Assembly (NCBI GenBank): GCA_022559985.1
Contig: JAFJTR010000002.1
Location: 62,001-126,000, forward strand
Length of the DNA stretch: 64,000 bases
Reading direction: 5' to 3'
DNA from: Parastagonospora avenae f. sp. tritici 18332-5
Taxonomy: Eukaryota > Ascomycota > Dothideomycetes > Pleosporales > Phaeosphaeriaceae
Part shown: in pieces, positions 21,837 through 34,098 of the stretch
How positions within the stretch are numbered: position 1 is the first letter of the stretch
Layout of the letters: each line of letters begins with the position of its first letter
Position numbers and translations under genes: made by a program
Notes under the pieces: model-generated
Told to the model about the DNA's origin: nothing
Databases searched by the model: none
Seen by the model: the letters and a program-made list of their open reading frames with translations, nothing else

Positions 21837-24800
21837 TCACAAATTCCTTGGGCCACAAAAGCCCGCCTTCTCAACGAGCAGTTCGAACTCTGAAATCATT
21901 CTACTGTCGTGAAACCTGCTCTTCCAGTACCTATCCTCCTCTTCTGCCTGCCGCAGGTCGTTGACTTTCTGGTTAAGTTCTCCCACGTTTTTCGTCTGGA
22001 AAAACTCATCGAATTTAGACGGATTAGACTTGTGGCTCATCTCGATCTGCACATTCTTCGCCGCGCGATTGGCCGCGTCGAGCGTGGCGTAGCACTCTGT
22101 GTGCGGAAGCGGGTGGTACGCCCTAGTAGATGCGGCGGTGCCGGTCGTGTCTTCAGTCTCACCATCGGACTCGGGAGTAGCTGGAAGCAGCCTGAATAGC
22201 CTCAGCACGTAGAGCGTCCTCGCTACGAAGCTTGTGTGCTTCAATTCTTTCGGGGTACGACCCGCTTCGGCAGATACTGTGTGTCGCTCGACCCAGAACT
22301 TGATGCAGCTCTTCTTGCTCGGGTACTCGATGGGCGCAAAGGTGCCGAGAAACACGCTACATCCGTGATCGTCTGGCTTGTTTGTCCACTCGCTGAATCG
22401 GACTGAGAAGTGTTGCTCATACTGCTCTCGCGCATTGTTGAACAGCATCTCGACGTGGGTGTTTGCAGCATTGATGTCTGTGCACGGAGTTGAAGTGAGC
22501 TCTGTGGCATCGACGAAAGACTCATCTCCACTGGCCGACCAGATCTTGTTGAAGATGGAGTATTCGAAGTATGGCTCAGCGTCCGAGGGAAGAGGAGGTA
22601 GAGAGGGCAGGTTGACAATTGAAGAAGCGGTACCTGGCAGCGAAAGTGGGGGCTGAAGAGCCGCAACGTTCGGAATAGGTGAGACCTCTGGAGCCTTCCT
22701 TGCCGTGTCTTTGTCCATCAGTTTCCCTTCGGCTGGGACCTTTTGAGCGACTGTGGGAGGGAGGGTCAAGACCTCCGCGTGGCTCGCAAGCCTAGCAGAA
22801 GGCGCAACGCTTTCCGGCACATCACTGCGTTTCTCCTTTCCTTTGCAGGATGACAGATTGGCATTCAATGCGCTCTCAGTACAGGTCATACCTATGCCGC
22901 GAGTGGTCACTGGCTCATTCGACTGGCTTTGCGGTTTGACATTCGAGGTAGCATTGGTTGCCGTGATATTCGGACAAGGCTGCTCTGTCGGTGAGGATGT
23001 TGAGCTCTGGGCTGAAGCAACAGCTTGAGGCTTTTGATCTTTCCCGGCAACCTTCGCAATACCTTCCGAGTCTTTGGCCAAAGACCGCACAGTTGGACCG
23101 ACAGTACTACCAAGCTCCGTAGGAAGTCCTGTCTTGTCCAGGTTATCTGGCAAGTTTCGAACTTTCTTCTGAACTTCGGTAGCGGATGTCCCTGGTCGCA
23201 CATCCCCCATGCTGTCCTCGAATGGCTTCTCAGACCCGCGATTCGTATGTTGCTTGATCTTTGTGTCTACAGCGTTCTTGGCTTCTGGTGTGGCGAGGAC
23301 GATATTCGATTTTGAAGGAACTACGACAGACACTGACGCCTTCCATGGAGCAACCGTCTTCATTTGAGACATCTGAGCGTCAGACTCGACTCCGGTCTCT
23401 TTTGATTTGAAAAATTCACTGATCTTTGGTCTCGTTGGAGCGAGGTCCATCTTCGGCGTCGCTGTCGGAGTGTCATGACCGCCGCTGATGTTTTTCAGTG
23501 GCATCTGAAGAGTCTTGTATTCTGGATTCTTCGGAGCCGGGCCTTGCAAGTTCGACTCAGTGTTTGCAGGCGACAGCGTGGTTGCCGCAGGCTGACGGGC
23601 GGTTGAGGTGCCTAATGCCCTCTTAGTGGACGACAACACATTCGCTCCTGCCGGCACCGTGCCTGTCCGAGGCTCCATGGCCCATGGCTGCGTGAACGAT
23701 GGCTCCGCGACGGTCCTATTCGGCTTCTTGTGCAATGGCGTTTTTGAGGATGAGCTACTTCCAACCGCTGTAGCCTTCCTCTTCAGAGTAGGAATTATAT
23801 CTAGGGATGCTTGAGGGCTCAAATTTGCCATGCCGATACTGCGAGCCTGAGTCACCTCTGTACGATCACTTGACTTGGTTCCGGGATTGTGACTTTGGAC
23901 GACTTTGTTCTGCCCAGCAACAGCACCGACACGACCGCTCGTTGACGACTCTGAGCTTTGAGGTGTGGCATTCGTCTTCGCTCTCGTCACTCCATCACTC
24001 TGGGGTTCAATATCGGATGTGCCGTCTGAAACATGTTTGCCGGTTTTTGGTCGATCCCGCGTTTGACCGTCATGTTCAGATTTTAAGTTTGACTCGATCG
24101 ACGAGACCGCCGTATTTTTCAAGGTCCTCTCGATCGGCTTTTCGCTTTGCCTGATGCCCTGTATGAGACTATCAACGAGGTTAACACTTCCCGTACTCTG
24201 TCCACTGTTTTGCTTGCGAACAGGTGCAAGTCCTTGAGTGCTGCACTTGGGCGGTTGTGTTGCTCGTGAAGCTTCCAAGTTCTGTTTGCGGGCAATGTCC
24301 TGCTTCGAGGGATTCTGAGTCGGATCGGATTCGCGACCAGATGTGGATGCCTCGTTACGGGAAACTCCAGCAGGCCTTGCAGCCTTCGAGGCTGGCTTAG
24401 CGCTGGCAGAAAGCTGCAGTTTAGCCCCACTGGCCTGGCTACTTAACGATGCGCGAGGTGTGACTAGTGGAACAGTCTGCAGTTTTGAAGCTCCAATAGA
24501 TGGAGAAGGGACATGGCGCTGTTGTACTTGTTGGGCGCCCGGTCTAGATTTGAGTGAGTCTTGAGCAGTCTTTGCTGATATCTTCGTAGCAGCCAACACT
24601 GATTGCCCTTCGGTTGGTGCCCCAGGAGAGGCAGGGAATTTGGGTTGGTTTTTCTTGTTGGCTAAGAGCATGGCCTTTAGCTTAGCTTTATCGAATGTTG
24701 GCGCTCGCTGCGAAGAGGATGATGAGGCTGCTTTGAGCTTCACCAAAGACGGTTTCTGAGCAGATGGTCGAGGGGCTGTCATAACCGCCTTACGATTGTC

Positions 24801-25682
24801 CTGAGACTGGCGCTCAAAAGGTTGGATCGGTGGTATGGCGTCCCAATTGTCATCATCGTCTTCATCCTCCTCAAGTCCTTTCTCTTCTGCCTGAACCTCC
24901 GTACTGTTCTTGCTCTTAGAGCCGCTGCCACCATCGCTTTCCGTGTCAGAATCGAAAATGAAAGGCCCACGCCGTGTGCGTTGCTTTTTCACCATAACTG
25001 ATATGGCAGGTTGTTTACCGCCTTTCTGACCTGTTGCACGCATGGCCATATTGTGCATGGCAGTATGCTTGCGCTGCTTTGCTAACGCAGCAATCTGCGC
25101 CTTCGGTTCGATGGTTGCAGATGGACTGTGTCCCAGTACTCTCTTCCGGAGCCGCGGTGCTCTTCCCTGCTCGACCTTCTTTGATTGAATTGACGATATT
25201 GGACGGTGGATGGAGGACCGTGAACTGATGTGTTTTTTCTGAAGCAGAAGTGGAGCACTCACGCCGCAAGGCTCAGACTCACTACCGTTATCTGTGTCAC
25301 TCACCACGAACTCGGCGGATTTGGGCTGGCCGGTTTTCTTGCTCTTGCGCGAGTTGCTGCTGGCCAGGGACGGTTGATGTGCAATCGGCTTCCGCTTTGC
25401 TTCAGATCTTGTAACCTCGTCTTCTTCGTCGCTGCTAGAATAGCCGGTAAACGTTCCTAGAAGACCATGGCTTTGGGTTGGCTTGCTGACACGAAGTATT
25501 CCGAAAGATCTCTGAGGTTCTTCGAGGCTGGAGGCGACTGGTCGAGACTGGTCTGTCTTTCCGCCTAGCACGTGAGAGCGTAGTAAGCCAGTTTGACCTT
25601 TATCCGAAGCGACGGACGTGGTGATAGACCCACCGGAGGCCCTCATCTTAAGATCTACACTGTGTAAGCCGCGAGGATACAT
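21837..25682 (-). CDS. large, mostly disordered orphan protein, probably nuclear
   Basis: One long open frame encodes at least 1,281 residues from the first in-frame ATG (25682). I do not recognise a named family. The first ~1,000 residues are Ser/Thr/Pro/Lys-rich and low in hydrophobics, with acidic clusters (YSSSDEEDE, EDEDDDDNWD) and many basic stretches typical of nuclear proteins. A motif KISEFFKS near 23.4 kb resembles degenerate PCNA- or Mlh1-binding peptides. Only the last ~250 residues look folded (FEYSIFNKIW, CIKFWVERHTV, RTLYVLRLFRLLPA), ending in a helical segment. The 5' end is unresolved: three overlapping frames between 25650 and 26000 all look protein-like and no clean donor-acceptor pair joins them, so one or more upstream exons may be missing from this model. 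Confidence 0.7.
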   Translation of the reverse strand: MYPRGLHSVDLKMRASGGSITTSVASDKGQTGLLRSHVLGGKTDQSRPVASSLEEPQRSFGILRVSKPTQSHGLLGTFTGYSSSDEEDEVTRSEAKRKPIAHQPSLASSNSRKSKKTGQPKSAEFVVSDTDNGSESEPCGVSAPLLLQKKHISSRSSIHRPISSIQSKKVEQGRAPRLRKRVLGHSPSATIEPKAQIAALAKQRKHTAMHNMAMRATGQKGGKQPAISVMVKKQRTRRGPFIFDSDTESDGGSGSKSKNSTEVQAEEKGLEEDEDDDDNWDAIPPIQPFERQSQDNRKAVMTAPRPSAQKPSLVKLKAASSSSSQRAPTFDKAKLKAMLLANKKNQPKFPASPGAPTEGQSVLAATKISAKTAQDSLKSRPGAQQVQQRHVPSPSIGASKLQTVPLVTPRASLSSQASGAKLQLSASAKPASKAARPAGVSRNEASTSGRESDPTQNPSKQDIARKQNLEASRATQPPKCSTQGLAPVRKQNSGQSTGSVNLVDSLIQGIRQSEKPIERTLKNTAVSSIESNLKSEHDGQTRDRPKTGKHVSDGTSDIEPQSDGVTRAKTNATPQSSESSTSGRVGAVAGQNKVVQSHNPGTKSSDRTEVTQARSIGMANLSPQASLDIIPTLKRKATAVGSSSSSKTPLHKKPNRTVAEPSFTQPWAMEPRTGTVPAGANVLSSTKRALGTSTARQPAATTLSPANTESNLQGPAPKNPEYKTLQMPLKNISGGHDTPTATPKMDLAPTRPKISEFFKSKETGVESDAQMSQMKTVAPWKASVSVVVPSKSNIVLATPEAKNAVDTKIKQHTNRGSEKPFEDSMGDVRPGTSATEVQKKVRNLPDNLDKTGLPTELGSTVGPTVRSLAKDSEGIAKVAGKDQKPQAVASAQSSTSSPTEQPCPNITATNATSNVKPQSQSNEPVTTRGIGMTCTESALNANLSSCKGKEKRSDVPESVAPSARLASHAEVLTLPPTVAQKVPAEGKLMDKDTARKAPEVSPIPNVAALQPPLSLPGTASSIVNLPSLPPLPSDAEPYFEYSIFNKIWSASGDESFVDATELTSTPCTDINAANTHVEMLFNNAREQYEQHFSVRFSEWTNKPDDHGCSVFLGTFAPIEYPSKKSCIKFWVERHTVSAEAGRTPKELKHTSFVARTLYVLRLFRLLPATPESDGETEDTTGTAASTRAYHPLPHTECYATLDAANRAAKNVQIEMSHKSNPSKFDEFFQTKNVGELNQKVNDLRQAEEEDRYWKSRFHDSRMISEFELLVEKAGFCGPRNL

Positions 25683-26845
25683 CAACTCTCGCCCCCCAAG
25701 TCCGGCTTCCAAATGAGTCTCGTGGATCAGCCACTGTATCGAAGGAGTGCTTCAGTGATTGCTTCCGTGGTGACTTCTTTGATGGCTTGAGCTGTTGGAG
25801 AAGGTCTACCGCCAACGTTCCCTGGGCGGCTTCCACAACACATATTGCAGAAGTCAAACGGCTTCCTGCGAGGGCCGGAGGCTGTGCTTCTTGCAAACTA
25901 GGAACGTCTGCCGGGCAAATTTCCTCTGCAACAGCGACATCGGCGCATACATGTATTTCTTCAGGCGGTGGAGTACAGAAGAGCAGGGACCTACTATTCT
26001 AATTGGAGTTATTTCCAGTTGCTGTGTTCTCAGACATGTTCAGAATACTATGCTGGGATGCTGGATCACATGAGCGATGTCGATATTGCAGTAATAGTCT
26101 TCGCAATGGCAAACCACTACCGGAAGATGTGTAATACTCCGGAGTGCTCGTGGTTGAGAGAGACAAACGCTTTGCGGGCTCGAGATCCAGCATCCGGACT
26201 CAGGCACTTTTGACACAGAGATGTTCCTATCAGACCAAAGACTCAAAAAATGACCAGCGGAAATGTAAGGCTCGCCCGGCCCATAATTTGTGAACCTTCG
26301 TATGATAGGGTCATGTTGATGGTACATCTACACCGCCTGTGCGGGTGGCATTTGGCGTTGGTGTTCTCCGCATAACACGCAAACGCTTCCCGGCTTCGAT
26401 TCGCACAGCAGTCAATTGGTGGTATTGTTCAGATGCCATATTGTTCATGCTATCCAGCCATGCATTATCGGTTGCAAGCCTGCTATACCAAGAAATCAAA
26501 GTTGGGTTGTTCTAAAGTTCGAGTGGAGGATGATGAAAAGGTGGTCTAGTTTTTCGACTTGATGACATGCTTCAACGCAGAGAGGCGATTCAGCGCATTA
26601 TTCAAACAGCGTTGCAGTGAAGTCGCACTGGAGGGTGTCAAGGACTTTCATTGGATCTATCCACCCAGCGTCTTTTTATATGTGACCAACACGACCCTGT
26701 CACGATTGAAAAGGGCGAATCGATTTTTGCAGCTTAGTAAGCACCACTAGCGTCGACCCCCACTGTCCGCCTGCCCAAAATGTTCCCATCCACGAAACTG
26801 TTTTATCTTTGATTCGGCGCAACAAACCATCTTTGATACTGGACA
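25683..26845. other. unresolved region upstream of the orphan gene
   Basis: Minus-strand frames here may be 5' exons of the orphan protein: one runs from about 25990 to 25650 (CTPPPEEIHVC... ), another from 26499 to 26311 (ISWYSRLATDNAWLDSM...). I found no set of consensus splice sites that links them in phase. The right end, 26500-26845, is the promoter side of the THADA-like gene. Any exon call here would be a guess. Confidence 0.35.
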
Positions 26846-29800
26846 ATGGCATTACATGTCTCAGACCTCGGTATCCCGACACCCGAGAAAACGTTGCGAG
26901 ACTTGGCCAAAAATGTATCCAAATTCCTTCCGCTGTTTGCGGAGATCGATCCAGCCATTGGAGTGAAGTAAGGACACAATGTCCGTGATTTCGAGTTGGC
27001 AACCTGGACAGTGCTGACTTCTAGTCAGAGAGCTTCATGAACTTGTCGACCCGATCATAGAGACTGCAGACTTACCCGAACTAAGTCCAGGTCACCGGGC
27101 AGCTGCTTCTAATGCATTATGCGCGATCATAGAGTGTTGTCAGGCCTCGAGTTCCGAACACGCTCGAAGTGCAATCCTTGATGATTCATTATGGGTCCGC
27201 ATTTTCGATATCTATCTACAGAGATCCGAAAACGCCAAAGGAAAGTCCATGAGGCAGATCTTACTCGTCTTGACGGGCGTCTTCACGAGAGACGAAAGTC
27301 CGCGTGCTCTCGAGCTTCGAAGGCAAGCTACTACCACTTTTTTGGACATCATATGCGGCCGACAGGATCGTCTGAAGGTTAAGCCAGCGCTGCAGGGACT
27401 GGCGCATCTTTTGCTTCGCGACGTGGTATCCGTCCCCCAGCTTCTCGAGCTTCATCAGCGATTACTTGCACAGCTTACAGAAGCCTCAAGTCCAGCGTCT
27501 CTACAAGCACTATTCAGCGCCTTTCTTACGTGGATTGTGCATCATGACACCTCTCTTTCTGCAGGACATTTGATCAAGAACTTCCTCATTCAAACTCGCA
27601 AGTCTCCAGACTATCTAACCACAACACAAAACAGTACTATATCTCCGCTGTGGATAGAACCTGTGATCTCCACTTTACAGGAGTGGCCTGATCGCATGCA
27701 GGAGTTCAAAACTCATGTATTTCCATATTGCTTCTCACCAAACGTTGAGGAGTACTTGAAGTTTCTGTCTTACTTGCATTTTAGCGTCCATGTGCAATCT
27801 AGTGGTGCCATACCAGGCGACTTGCGCGTGTACGAGGGTCACAAACATGGATTGGAAGAATCGGACGAATTCAAAATCCTGATAGCAGCCATAGAGGCCG
27901 GAAAAGAGCTTTCCTTGATATGCGATACAGGTCAGTTATCAACAATATTTTCCCAGATCATAAGTGCTTACACTGGAGCAGATTCGAGGGTGTGCAATAT
28001 CATCAAAGTTCACGATGGCGCAATCCACATACCCGACAACATATTTGGAAAGTGGATGTCTCATCCCGACCCTGAAGTCAGACTTGCAGGAATGTTTTTG
28101 TCTATCCACTCGACTTCTATTACACGACCCATGACCACTGGCACCCTCAGATTTCTCAAGCGAAATCTTGTTCACCTGCACACCGACACTGACGCATACT
28201 TTCGGCGTGATGTCAACGGTTATACGCAGAAGTTGTTCGACAGATTGAGGGCCAGTACTGCCACTCTTACCAAAGGAGCCTCAAGGTCGAATGTAGCTTT
28301 CATTCAACGGCTACCAGTGCCCAGATTATGTCATAGTCACGACGTCTCGTTGTCAATGACCTTGCAGCAAGATCTTCTACCTGAGACCCTAGCATTCACT
28401 ATCTGGTATATTCGCTTCTTGCAATGGGAGCTACGATCTACCGCATCTTATCAGCGACGAATCACGGCACTGCAGTCGCTCACAATTGTGCTGAGGTCTG
28501 GTCTCGACCCTGGCGTGCCAACCTCGCACTTGTCCAAGTCCGCTCAGGGACAGCTGAACTGGGCGCACGGTGTGCAGATCGCCAATCCGACCTTGACGCG
28601 GGTATTGATGGACCTCATCTTGGATCCATTCGACGATATTCGCAACTCTGCAGTTTCGGTGCTGCAACTATGCCTCGTAGCTCAACCAATCGCCGGACAG
28701 GATGCTGTTCTGGGTACCATGCATCGCTTCTTGGAGCGTGCCGAAAGTATGCAGCTTCGTACTGGGCGTGCTGACCAGGCTGATGGTGTGGCTCGAGTAT
28801 ATTCGCTGCTGTATTCGTTGTTGGACAACTATCCTGGACCCAAGAACCCGACCAACTTTTCATCGAGCCTCGACCTGTTCGTATCTTTGAAACAGACACT
28901 GCGAAGCACACTTGCATTTGCTGCACAAAATCTCACGGAAGCGGTCAACGGAAAGCCTGTGCACGGGACCTTTGCTGCCCTGAGGTGTGTGTAGAGCTCC
29001 CATAACAAGTCCTCGCCGCTCACAAATGCCAGGTATATCATAGACCAAGAATCATTTTACACCCTGATGTCAAAAGCATCGGTGGAGGATTTTGGTCGAT
29101 GGAAGCAAGCGCATGACGAGCTTTTGGAGTCTGTTGCTGACTTCTGGAACTCTGTCCAACACATCTTGTGTGCGGATGCGCCCGAAGGCCTCGTCCCTGA
29201 CGACATAGAGGAGGAGGCAAGCCTTGATACGAAGGAGATCCTTAGTTACTCATGGAGGGGCGTGAAGGAAGCCAGGTGCGTCTGCGGTGTTTCCTCCAAC
29301 GAATGGCCACTAACGACTCAAGTGTATTGCTTCGCGTTATGATTACGAAGGCCCCGATCGGTGACAATGAACGGGCGCTCATATCTCCAGGTCTTTTCGA
29401 GAAGCTAGGTAAGCTTTGCTTCACGCAGCTTCTCGAGCTTCGCCATCGTGGCGCTTTCTCCACTGTCTCGCAAACTTTTGCAGCCTTTTGTCGGCGCTGT
29501 GTGTCATCGAATCAGCCAACACTCCGTGCACTGCCTGAAATATGGTATCAGGTACGTTCAGGCACATGTTATTTGGGAGCAGGCTAATTAGTACAGGAAA
29601 CGCTTTTGTCAATTCAAGACAAAGCTGGGGCCATTACGCGCAGGTCTGCTGGGATACCGGCTCTCATGGCCAGCATCACCGCTGCAGACTCAAGCAAACT
29701 CTTTCCACGCGCTATGAGCGATCTGATCTCGGAAGCTTCTACAGAAGCCCAGAGCACAAACATCGAAGAGAGTCGGCTTCCGCAAGTGCATGCGCTCAAC

Positions 29801-32116
29801 TGCATCAAAGAGTTCTTCACGACTTCCAGGCTCAACGTAGTGTCCGAAGCATACATGGGCCAAGGGCTCGAGCTTGCTGCAAAGACACTAAACTCGAATA
29901 TGTGAGGATTACACCAGAAGAATCTCTATGTTCGCAAGGTACTAATTTTGTGCAGATGGCCCATTCGTAATTGCAGTCTCATGCTCTTCAAAGCACTGAT
30001 CGAGCGACTACTCGGTAGCAGCGAAGCTCAGGACTGGAAAGAATTGGAACGTGCGAGGACTTCGCGATTCTCATACGACGACTACCCCAGTCTTGTCAAT
30101 ATTCTCATCGATCTCCTCAATCCCGAAGGTCCACTGAAGCAGTCAATCGAGAATGCCCCTGACAGCAGCTCGCCGCTTGATCTCCATGGCGCGGAAGGAG
30201 TTTTTCCTGCGTTGCAGATTTTGCGACAAGCACGGCCTCCAGCTACCCATCTTGAAGTCATTGTGGCTTCAGTCGACAAGCTTTTAGCAAGCCCTCATTG
30301 GCATCTTCGTGACATGGCAGCGCGCACTATAGTCTCGCTGCGGTCCGTGCACCAGCTGTACGATGCTACTCTCGCACTCCTCTCAACGGAACCTGAGTCT
30401 CACAATATACGGCATGGAAAACTCCTTGCTGTCAAATACATGACCAGAAAGTTGATGCAAAGTCCGGATGCCTTGAGTAAGTTTCTTAGGACATTTGATC
30501 AGTTGCAGTACCTAACTATTTGTGCAGACCAAGAAGACTTCAGCCATATGATGCAAAAGTTAAGCCAGATGTCTAAGGAATGGTATATTTCCAGTCACTG
30601 CCCTTTCATCAGGGCCGCCTTCCTCGATGTGGTCAGCCTCTGCGGCATGGCAATGCTTCGGAGGTCTGACTCGATATTAGCACTACCTGCCTGGGAGGCT
30701 TTGACGAATGCAGTATCGATCGGTCCACAGTACACTCTCGGTGTCAGTTCAACAGCTGGCGATGATTTGCTAAGACAGTCCTTGGCACAAACGTTCTTCA
30801 TCGATCGCACCATCCTTCGCGAAAACAGTCTCGCGGTCATGACATCGGAGGCATATCAGGGTATTGATACAGCCTTAATTCTACTCGCGACCAAAGACCA
30901 AGATACTTGTTGCATGGCATTGGGCAGACTAGATCAGATATTGACGCTCCAGCCAACGAACGGCATCACTTTACCACTCGACATAATGCTGGCACACGTT
31001 CACAGCGTGCTGCTATCTGCCACGGACGCAGAAGTAATTTCAAAGGCCCAAGACGTCCTGGCCAACAGTCTCGCAATCGACACCCACAAAAAGAGCTTCT
31101 TCGCCCTCGTCTCCGAAGACCAAGTCCTCTTCACCCTCACCAAACTCGAGCACCAATGTCTCCACGGCCCACCCTCAAACACCCAAAGCGGCTTACACCT
31201 CCTCGGCTTCTTCCTCGACCACGCCTACGCATGCTATCCATCCCAGCGCCCCATCGTAATAAAAGCAATAACCCGCTACATCCGACTCCTGCGCATGACC
31301 ATCAGCGACACGCACCCCTTCGATACGCGCTTCGCCGCTGCTTCATCCCTCTCCGCCCTCTCCTCCATCTGGCGCGCCGACGACCCATTCATCCTCGCCC
31401 TATCCCTCATCCTGCACACCCTCCTCTCCGACGACGACGACGAAATCCGCACCCTCGCCGCGCGCAGCACCTCCCATTTGCTCCATGCCCAATACCAATC
31501 CCAATCCCACCAAAATGCGAAACACACAGTCCCCCTCCTCTCCTCCCACCACCTGGCGATATTCCTCGCCCACAGATTCCGCACCTCGCCCTCCCTCGTA
31601 CGAGAAATCACGCGTCGCCTCATCGACCCCCGAATCTCCTTTGCGCAGGAATTTGAAGTGGCGCGGAGAGAAAACACGGCGCTGTTCGCGCAGGAGAAAC
31701 AAAACCTCTACATCGATCCTGCGCTAGATTATGTTTTGTATTCGCGCATACTCGTGCACTCCAACCTCCGTGCATCCACGTACCGTCAGATTCACGCGTA
31801 CGTCCTACGCGCCCTATCTCTGCTCACGCAAACAGCACTTGAAGAGAAAGACGGTGCGCTGGGATGGAGCAGTAAGCCTGACGTGTTCGCGCTTGCTATC
31901 AGAGTAATTTGCGCTGCGGAAGTAGTGCTCAGCGCGGATGTGATGGTTGGATTGAGGCGGTTTGCGGACGCGTTGGAGACAGGGGAGGGACATGGATTGT
32001 TGATTGAGAGGGTGGAGGGAGTGTTGGAGAGGGGGGTTGTAAGGATGTTGAGGGGTGTTGGAAGTTCTTTGAAAGGACTCGGAGCATTTAAGGAGGGGAA
32101 AATGAGATTGACCTAG
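26846..32116 (+). CDS. TRM732: THADA/Trm732 family tRNA methylation cofactor (DUF2428)
   Basis: Seven exons (26846..26967, 27029..28984, 29033..29275, 29323..29551, 29597..29901, 29956..30476, 30528..32116) encode 1,654 residues. The family signature RRSAGIPALM lies just after the fourth intron, with WPIRNCSLMLF following the fifth. The remainder is armadillo/HEAT-like helical repeats. In yeast, Trm732 pairs with Trm7 to 2'-O-methylate position 32 of the tRNA anticodon loop; the animal homologue is THADA. The sixth intron (51 nt, CTAAC branch) is a multiple of three without stops, so a straight translation carries 17 false residues. The first intron uses the second of two nearby AGs (TCAG), as the first would hit a TGA. 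The last exon holds a long C-rich stretch that creates large spurious frames. Confidence 0.9.
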
Positions 32117-32408
32117 GTTGTCAGAGCAGATTGATGACAAGAGTATCACGTGTGAGTATCTTGCACCTGAAAGGCTTCTAGTTATGGGATAAAGATGGTC
32201 AGGTTGATATACCACTTGTGTGCCGCGAAGTCTTCTGCATCCTGCGTGGAAAAAATAGAACGAATGTCGAGATCAAGCCATGAACTCAAATCTCCCCTTC
32301 CACGACAACACACTCCAGCTTCTTCCAAATCCACTCCCAATCCCACTTCATCGGACACCCCGCGCCTGTCATGATAAAGAAAAAACTCGCTACCGTTTCA
32401 CCACAATA

Positions 32409-34098
32409 CTATCGTTTTAACAACATGGCCAGCGCACTCGGCTCCTGGTTGAACTGCCGACTCACACTCCCATACTTAGCCTGCCACGCGAAGAAGTAAA
32501 GTAGCGCGGCAAGCGGCTGCCCCACAAGACAGAAGCTCATCCAGAAAATCATGTTGCCTGCGACCTCCCCCTGAATCCATTTGATCTTGCGGACGGCATC
32601 GGTGAGCGCGACGAGCGGGATTTGAATCATCATGCCGGCGAAGGCGACGCCGATGATGTTGTGGGTGGGTACGCCGACGAGGAGCTCGTGCAGGACGCCG
32701 GAGAAGAAGAAGACGATGATCTGCGCAAGGGCAGGGGGGCAGCCGCGGCCGACGAGCGGGGAGTAGATGTGGCGTCGCATGAAATTTGTCACGGGCTTGT
32801 TCCACGTCGTCCAGTAGGCGCGGATGGAGCTGACGTTCCACCAGTCGCCGTAAAATTCGCGGTCGCCGAAGCGCATGATCTCTGCTAGGGCATTGAGGGC
32901 TGACTGGAAGAGAGCAAAGAAGCCGCAGAGCCAACAGAAGACGGAGATGGTGGAGAGCTTCATGGTGCGCTCGATGATGGAGGTGACGTTGAGCGTGAGG
33001 ATCTTGTCGAGCGAGTTCTGCAGAAGAGGAGCGGCATATTGCGCGGATGCGATCCAGACAACAATACTAAGGCCGGCGAGTTCGAAGAGGCGCTTGAAGA
33101 CGAAGCCCCAGCGGATCTTATCGGTGCGAGGGTAGACGGGCTGGTAAACGAGCGTCGGGGCCCACCAGAAATAGCACAGGTTCTTGAAGTTGATATTCTG
33201 TGGGTAAGGGCAGCTCTTGTACAGCTCGGGCAGTGGGTCAGCCTGTCTTGGATGGAGGTATGCGTGACGGAGGTCGCGGTTCGTGAAGGCATACGAAGCA
33301 CACTTGAGGAAGACAATGATGGCATGGAGCTCGCACATGGTGCCAATGCCGGGGTGGTAGATGTCGTAGTAGACAAACTTGGTCGCAATGTAGAGATTCA
33401 TGGTAGCATTGATGCTGTGGCAGAAGGCTACAATGTACCATATCGAATTGAAGCTCTTCAGTGCGGCCGCGTATCTCTCGGGGGTGTCGTCGTCGTCTTC
33501 CTTAGAGATGCGGGCGTATGCACGTTTCGCCTGCCATGATGCAACAAGCTCGATGAGGTAGGTAACGAACAAGTGGGCGGGAACGAGCAGGTAGAGGAGC
33601 AGGCCGGTGACGATGTCGGAGCGCCGGTAGTCGTGACAGCTGATACAGATCAAGACGCCATACTAGGGCAATTAGTGGTGAGTTGTAGTGGAGAAGCAGT
33701 GAATCATACCTTTTGCAGATTCACTATCATCAATCGCAGGTTGGAGACAACTGATGAATGTCAGTTTGGTTGGAGTGCTGTTGATGCTAGGAATACACAC
33801 GCAGTACGAGGATCATCAGATTGCGGAATCCCTTCCAACTCGGCGAGCTCTCGGAGTCGGAGCTGAGACATGAGGTCCTTTGTAGCGAGTGGGTTGCAAA
33901 GACATGGCGGTACTTTGTATCACGAGTGGGATTGCCGGTGTGTTGGACAGTGCCATTGGTGCCATTGGTGCCGTTGGGGCCGTTGGTGCTCGGTTGGCTG
34001 GGGTGCGCACCGGTTCCCCTGCGGTTGACGGGTCGCGGAGGCATATCAATGGCGGTAACGATGGTAGAATTGGTCATTGTCGAGGTGGACGTCGCCAT
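32409..34098 (-). CDS. DGAT1: DGAT1-type diacylglycerol O-acyltransferase (MBOAT family)
   Basis: Three exons, complement(32409..33662, 33710..33750, 33801..34098), encode 530 residues. The middle exon is only 41 nt and restores VSNLRLMIVNLQKYGVLI, the conserved start of the membrane core. Diagnostic motifs are FYGDWWN, the YWTTWNKPVTNFMRRHIY block, and SGVLHELLVGVPTH, whose His is the MBOAT catalytic residue; AFAGMMIQIPL follows. These match DGAT1 better than sterol acyltransferases, though the two are close. The enzyme makes triacylglycerol from diacylglycerol and acyl-CoA in the ER. The N-terminal ~85 residues are disordered, with a short Asn-Gly-Thr repeat. Convergent with the THADA-like gene, 292 nt apart. 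Confidence 0.88.

Noticed and set aside
30907..31656. A 249-codon Pro/Arg-rich frame overlapping the THADA gene
   Set aside because: It is another frame of a C-rich coding stretch; composition explains it and no domain is visible.
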